From Ochromonas danica (lineage: Eukaryota; Sar; Chrysophyceae; Chromulinales; Chromulinaceae): DNA of 21,285 bases. The first letter of the stretch is position 1; each line of letters opens with the position of its first letter. Below the pieces are notes generated by a model. That model saw only the letters and a list, made by a program, of their open reading frames with translations, was not told the origin of the DNA and made no database searches. Positions 17,855 to 21,285 of this stretch are shown one piece after another. Location of the stretch: the NCBI GenBank assembly GCA_015146655.1, contig VKHL01000270.1, forward strand, positions 1 to 21,285. Reading direction: 5' to 3'. A program made the position numbers and the translations under genes.

Positions 17855-19204
17855 ATGGCCATAACAGAAGAACAAATCAATGTTTGTAATTGGATCTATT
17901 TCGCAATTGCTACAATTAGTTTTGGATGCTCCTGTCTAACACTCTTTCTCATTTATCATATGAAGATTCGTAATGGATATCTCCTACTCATCACTTCCAT
18001 GACCGCCTGTCAGGTCATCTATGATATCAATTTCATCCAAGGAGTTATTCCAGGCTATGTGAACTGTATTATTTGGAATGTCTTCAATGTCTTTGGAGGA
18101 CTGAGTGTGTCTTTATGGTCTAATTTGATTTCATTTGTCACTGTTTTTGTGATTGTGGAAATACGTAGTTTGAACATTCTACAAAACTACTTCTACTTCT
18201 CTCTCCTAGCCACTGGCTTTCCTCTTGTACTAGCTTGTGTCACTATCTCTGTTCTTCATCATCCTAGTAGCAATGATGATGACCTATCCGATGATAACGA
18301 GCCCTATTTGTATTGTGCCTATAATAACAGCGACTTGTCTCATGCACTCTATGGGATTAACTATTGGGGACGATTGCTGTCGATCTGCTTCAACTTCTTG
18401 GTCTTTATCTATATCAACTATCGTATTCGGAAGATGATGAAGTTGATTCGCACTGACCCTGTACTTCTCCATCTCTCTGTCAAAGAAGGTGTTGACGTGG
18501 GAGGGGCAGGGAGTGGGGTCGGGGTCGGGTCAGTAGCAGATAGCGTCAAGCGAGGAAGTGGGAGAAATGAGCCAGTGTCCTTGTCAATGCCTGCCAATGC
18601 CAGCGCGCAGTCTTTGGCCATCATCGCGTTAGTCAGTCGCATGAAATGGTATCCTCTGGCTCAAGCCATTTCTCGTTCTGGTGCTGCCTGGAATGAGTTC
18701 GACAACTATCATTATGCCACCTATCCCTCCAATCTCATGGCTGCGATATGCTCTCCTATGTGTGGCATCCTCAACTTTGCCATTTTCTTGGTTAGTCACT
18801 GTGCTTTGTCAACCCTGTGACTGCATGGTTTGTAGCGTTAGGCTTACTGTGATTCTACGGTGTCTGTGTTTGTCTTTGTGTCTGACTAGGTTATGCAGCC
18901 TAAAGCCTGGAAAAGCCTCACGGATCTTCTCTCATTTTATTGCAAAAAGGCAATCAATGTGACAGCTGGTGGTGGAGGAAATAGTGGGACTGATAGGAAT
19001 AGAAATAATACCAATGGTATGGATGGATCTGGCCAAGGGGTCGTGGTCAATAATGTCTTGCATGAGATCATGCGGAAGGATCGGTTAGACTCTGTCAATG
19101 ATACTCGACTGGAAGACTTCAGCGAGAACGACTTGCACGACTATATCAATGACTTCTCTCGTCGCACAACAACAGTATTCGGGAACATTAGCCCTGAGAT
19201 CTGA
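17855..19204 (+). CDS. seven-transmembrane receptor, cAMP-receptor-like GPCR
   Basis: Exons 17855-18790 and 18890-19204, with a 99-bp GT-AG phase-0 intron, give 416 aa. Hydrophobic spans lie near 13-36, 42-64, 72-103, 111-135, 171-191, 255-277 and 292-316. Cys71 at the start of TM3 and Cys154 in the acidic second extracellular loop are placed for the usual GPCR disulfide. A short basic loop (MKIRNG) joins TM1 and TM2. TM6 reads MKWYPLAQAISRSGAAWNEF, resembling the YP...N pattern of Dictyostelium cAMP receptors (class E). TM7 runs into VMQPKAW and an intracellular tail with a Gly/Asn-rich patch. Loop 3 (about 192-254) is long and Gly/Val/Ser-rich. No N-terminal signal peptide or large ectodomain is seen, as in cAR-type receptors. 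It should act at a membrane through G proteins. Ligand unknown. Confidence 0.8.
18791..18889 (+). other. intron of the receptor gene
   Basis: 99 bp, GTTAGT...TGACTAG, phase 0. It joins NFAIFL to VMQPKAWKSLTDLL, completing TM7 and linking it to the cytoplasmic tail. Without splicing the frame stops within 30 bp. Confidence 0.85.
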
Positions 19205-19767
19205 TCTCCTCCTGTCTGATCTGACTGATAGGGTTTTATTTCGTTTAATCTCATCATATGGGCAGACAGGCCAATACAACAAACAGACAGACAGACAGAC
19301 GGAGACAGCTGCTGCACCAGCGTTGATCCCATTTCTGCCTATGCCTTTTCTCTAATAAGGTTATGCAGTGTGTATTGCTGGGCAATGCCTGCACTAAGTC
19401 TATGAGATGGCACAGTCATAGTCATGGTATGATCTGGTAGTCTTTGCTGTTGGTTGGTTGGTTAGTTGCTTCGAGTTCTTGCTGTTCTGTAAGGAGTTGT
19501 TGTTGTTGTTAGTAATCATTCATTGCTACTGTAATTACTCTATACTGTCTTGTCAGTAATACTGTATAGTGTATACTGTGTGGAGGTTGTGCTGTAGTTC
19601 TGCTTATCTTCGAATTCTTTTCGTATTTTTGCGTCAGTAACTTAAGATAGAGAGAGAAAAATAATATAGTCCATGGGCTATAATCTATAGTCTAGTGTCT
19701 ATGGTATATTCTTAGTGTGGTCGGCAGAATTGTTGATCTAGCATTGTTGGTCTAGCATGGGCGGCGG
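19205..19767. other. non-coding region with simple repeats, between converging genes
   Basis: I see no supported gene. It should hold the 3' UTRs of the receptor gene (from the left) and of the minus-strand gene (from the right). Simple repeats include (ACAG)n at about 19282-19300, GGTT/GTT runs at about 19450-19512, and several short CTATAG/ACTGTA-type inverted repeats around 19555-19700. Confidence 0.5.
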
Positions 19768-20406
19768 TCAGTTAGGATTTAGTGTTAGATTTAGGATTAA
19801 AGTGAATTGAAGCAGATAAGACGTTTGAGCAAGAAAAATCAGGCTGTTAATGAGATTTATACAGTTTCCAACAACTCCAATCAACTTCAAAATATCATAA
19901 TTATCTACAACATCAAGTTCAATCAGTAGCGCTTTCTCATCCAAAGGTTTTGCTAACAATCGTCAAATATTACACGACAGCTTGGGGAGGAGTAGCTCTC
20001 TTGTGTCAAAATTATTAGGTTTCTCTACAGGAGAAAGTACCAGCACTTCATCGCTAGAATCTTCAATTCCAATGCGACAAACAAATGAGAGGTCAGTTTC
20101 TCTGGCGCGCCAAGCACTGTCATGAGTTTCATGTAGAAACCTTGAGGATGGGCCATTGATCACTAAATAAGCCCCCCGAGTGCTCGGGTCTCGTGTAAGG
20201 AGATCAAGTTCAACTGCTTTGAAAACGACATAATTGGGAAGAATGGATTTGAGTTTTTCGTTAACTGCCCAACCATCCGACTTTGAAGCAATTCCTGCCC
20301 AAAATCCAGGCATGTGAACACTAATGGCGTCGTTTTTAAATTCAATTGTCAAGGTAGGAAACTCCCTGTTTAATGTCGCAAGGAGTTGCTCTCCCTGTTC
20401 ATCCAT
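19768..20406 (-). CDS. unknown protein, likely two exons (189 aa)
   Basis: I do not recognise this family. Read leftwards from an ATG at 20406, the frame is open for 147 codons (MDEQGEQLLATLNREF... to ...LLLPKLSCNI) and then meets one TGA at 19963-19965. The same frame continues open for another 63 codons to 19768. A GT-AG intron of 69 nt (19973 down to 19905, GTAATA...TTGTAG) removes the TGA, keeps frame and falls in the size range of the other introns here. Splicing gives 189 aa ending in a hydrophobic stretch (about 157-182) that could be a membrane anchor. Without splicing it would be a soluble 147-aa protein. The first 140 residues mix beta-like and acidic segments (VLVLSPVEKP), with no transmembrane span or metal-binding motif. 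The (CAAAA)n run lies about 25 bp upstream of the start codon. Confidence 0.5.
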
Positions 20407-20430
20407 GTTTGATTTGAATCTTCTAGAAAG

Positions 20431-20490
20431 TGTTTTGTTTTGTTTTGTTTTGTTTTGTTTTGTTTTGTTTTGTTTTGTTTTGTTTTGTTG
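20431..20490. repeat. (TTTTG)12 microsatellite
   Basis: Sixty bases of perfect TTTTG repeats (CAAAA on the minus strand). It lies about 25 bp upstream of the start codon of the minus-strand gene, so it would be in that gene's 5' UTR or core promoter. Confidence 0.95.
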
Positions 20491-20990
20491 TCACGGGATT
20501 TGATTTCGCCCCCACTCAATGCATATGGCATAGACTAATTCCTTAAGTTAAAGTTCCCTCTCCCGGCGCATTGTTACCGCTTGACCCCTTCTAATGGCCC
20601 TAACTCCACTTCAAATATCTCAATCTTGACCGTACCGACAATCTTCTCTATCCGACAGTGCAGATCTTCGTACCGTAGCTGATAACCCTAGTTGCCAAGA
20701 AAAGTTCGAACAAGATGAAGACAAATTATCAACATTCACTGATAATGACAATCACAAATTCGTTTCTCAAAAATCGTGATTCTTGATTCACAACTGACAA
20801 TTCAAGATTTCTCAAAAGTCAGGGAAAATGTGCGAGACGAGAAAAACTTCCATTGTTCACTCTCTTTCTCTTCAACAACACTCGAAAACACGAAAACCCC
20901 AAAGTGGAATTCCGCTATTGCTGCTCCACTACTGTATTGTCACAATATAGTCCACACTGTGACAGTAGCGCACTGCAGTACAGTATAGTG
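20491..20990. other. non-coding stretch, no gene recognised
   Basis: About 500 bp with no convincing gene. The only ORF of note (20776-20988, plus strand, 70 codons) has no recognisable motif and runs into the satellite. Its right end is rich in short palindromes such as ACTGCAGT and ATTGTCACAAT. Promoter sequence for the minus-strand gene is expected near 20491-20650. Confidence 0.5.
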
Positions 20991-21285
20991 GTACTGTAGT
21001 GGTAGTTAGACTCTACAGTAGCTACATGTACTGTAGTGGTAGTTAGACTCTACAACAGTAGCTACATGTACTGTAGTGGTAGTTAGACTCTACAACAGCT
21101 ACATGTACTGTAGTGGTAGTTAGACTCTACAACAGTAGCTACATGTACTGTAGTGGTAGTTAGACTCTACAGTAGCTACATGTACTGTAGTGGTAGTTAG
21201 ACTCTACAACAGTAGCTACATGTACTGTAGTGGTAGTTAGACTCTACAACAGTAGCTACATGTACTGTAGTGGTAGTTAGACTCT
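20991..21285. repeat. 37/40-bp tandem satellite, at least 8 copies
   Basis: Eight head-to-tail copies of a unit that starts TGTACTGTAGTGGTAGTTAG and ends AGTAGCTACA. The first lacks one base and the last is cut by the window edge. Full units are 40 bp; three internal units are 37 bp, missing three bases in the CTACAACAGTAG segment. In two of the shorter units the boundary reads CTACAGTA, 8-bp loop, TACTGTAG, a perfect 8-bp inverted repeat. The array continues beyond the window. Confidence 0.95.

Noticed and set aside
19963-19965. Selenocysteine codon: the in-frame TGA follows Cys-Asn-Ile, giving a CxxU-like pattern
   Set aside because: The upstream protein shows no thioredoxin-like or other selenoprotein fold that I can recognise, I could not identify a SECIS element, and a GT-AG intron of normal size removes the codon. 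Splicing is the simpler reading.

Overview
This window is nuclear DNA of a eukaryote, probably a unicellular one. Evidence: several short GT-AG introns (58-99 bp) that restore reading frames exactly, a Ty1/copia LTR retrotransposon, microsatellites, and protein families typical of protists (an RBR ubiquitin ligase, a giant EF-hand-like repeat protein, and a 7-transmembrane receptor of the cAMP-receptor-like type). A stramenopile (diatom- or chrysophyte-like) is my best guess from the overall style. No single feature proves it.

Layout, left to right. 1-742: mostly non-coding flank with an (AG)n microsatellite and one weak short minus-strand ORF. 743-7969: a 7.2 kb Ty1/copia element on the minus strand, with two 218-bp LTRs that differ at one base, TGTTGGA/TCCAACA ends and a 5-bp target duplication ATTCG. 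It is structurally complete, with a gag-pol region that looks nearly whole. Its leader, between the 5' LTR and gag, is swollen by a higher-order tandem repeat: two apparently identical 1023-bp blocks, each a ~158-bp spacer plus twelve 72-bp monomers, then a third copy of the spacer. 8128-9753: plus-strand RBR E3 ubiquitin ligase gene (3 exons, 499 aa) with an N-terminal helix-turn-helix-like segment and a C-terminal ZZ zinc finger; the element sits 158 bp upstream of its start, head to head. 10022-16798: plus-strand gene for a 2160-aa protein (5 exons) made of one partial and eleven full ~130-aa units, each with an EF-hand-like part and a charged coiled-coil linker, between Ser/Pro-rich ends. 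16799-17854: UTR and intergenic DNA. 17855-19204: plus-strand gene (2 exons, 416 aa) for a seven-transmembrane receptor. 19205-19767: non-coding, simple repeats. 19768-20406: minus-strand gene of unknown function, likely 2 exons. Then a (TTTTG)12 microsatellite, ~500 bp without a recognised gene, and a 37/40-bp tandem satellite running off the right edge.

The three large host genes are co-oriented and could all relate to signalling (ubiquitination, calcium-type scaffold, receptor), but nothing in the sequence shows that they act together. The most notable points are the nested leader repeat of the copia element, the homologous introns in adjacent repeat units of the giant protein followed by a 4.4-kb intron-free exon, and the HTH-RBR-ZZ architecture.
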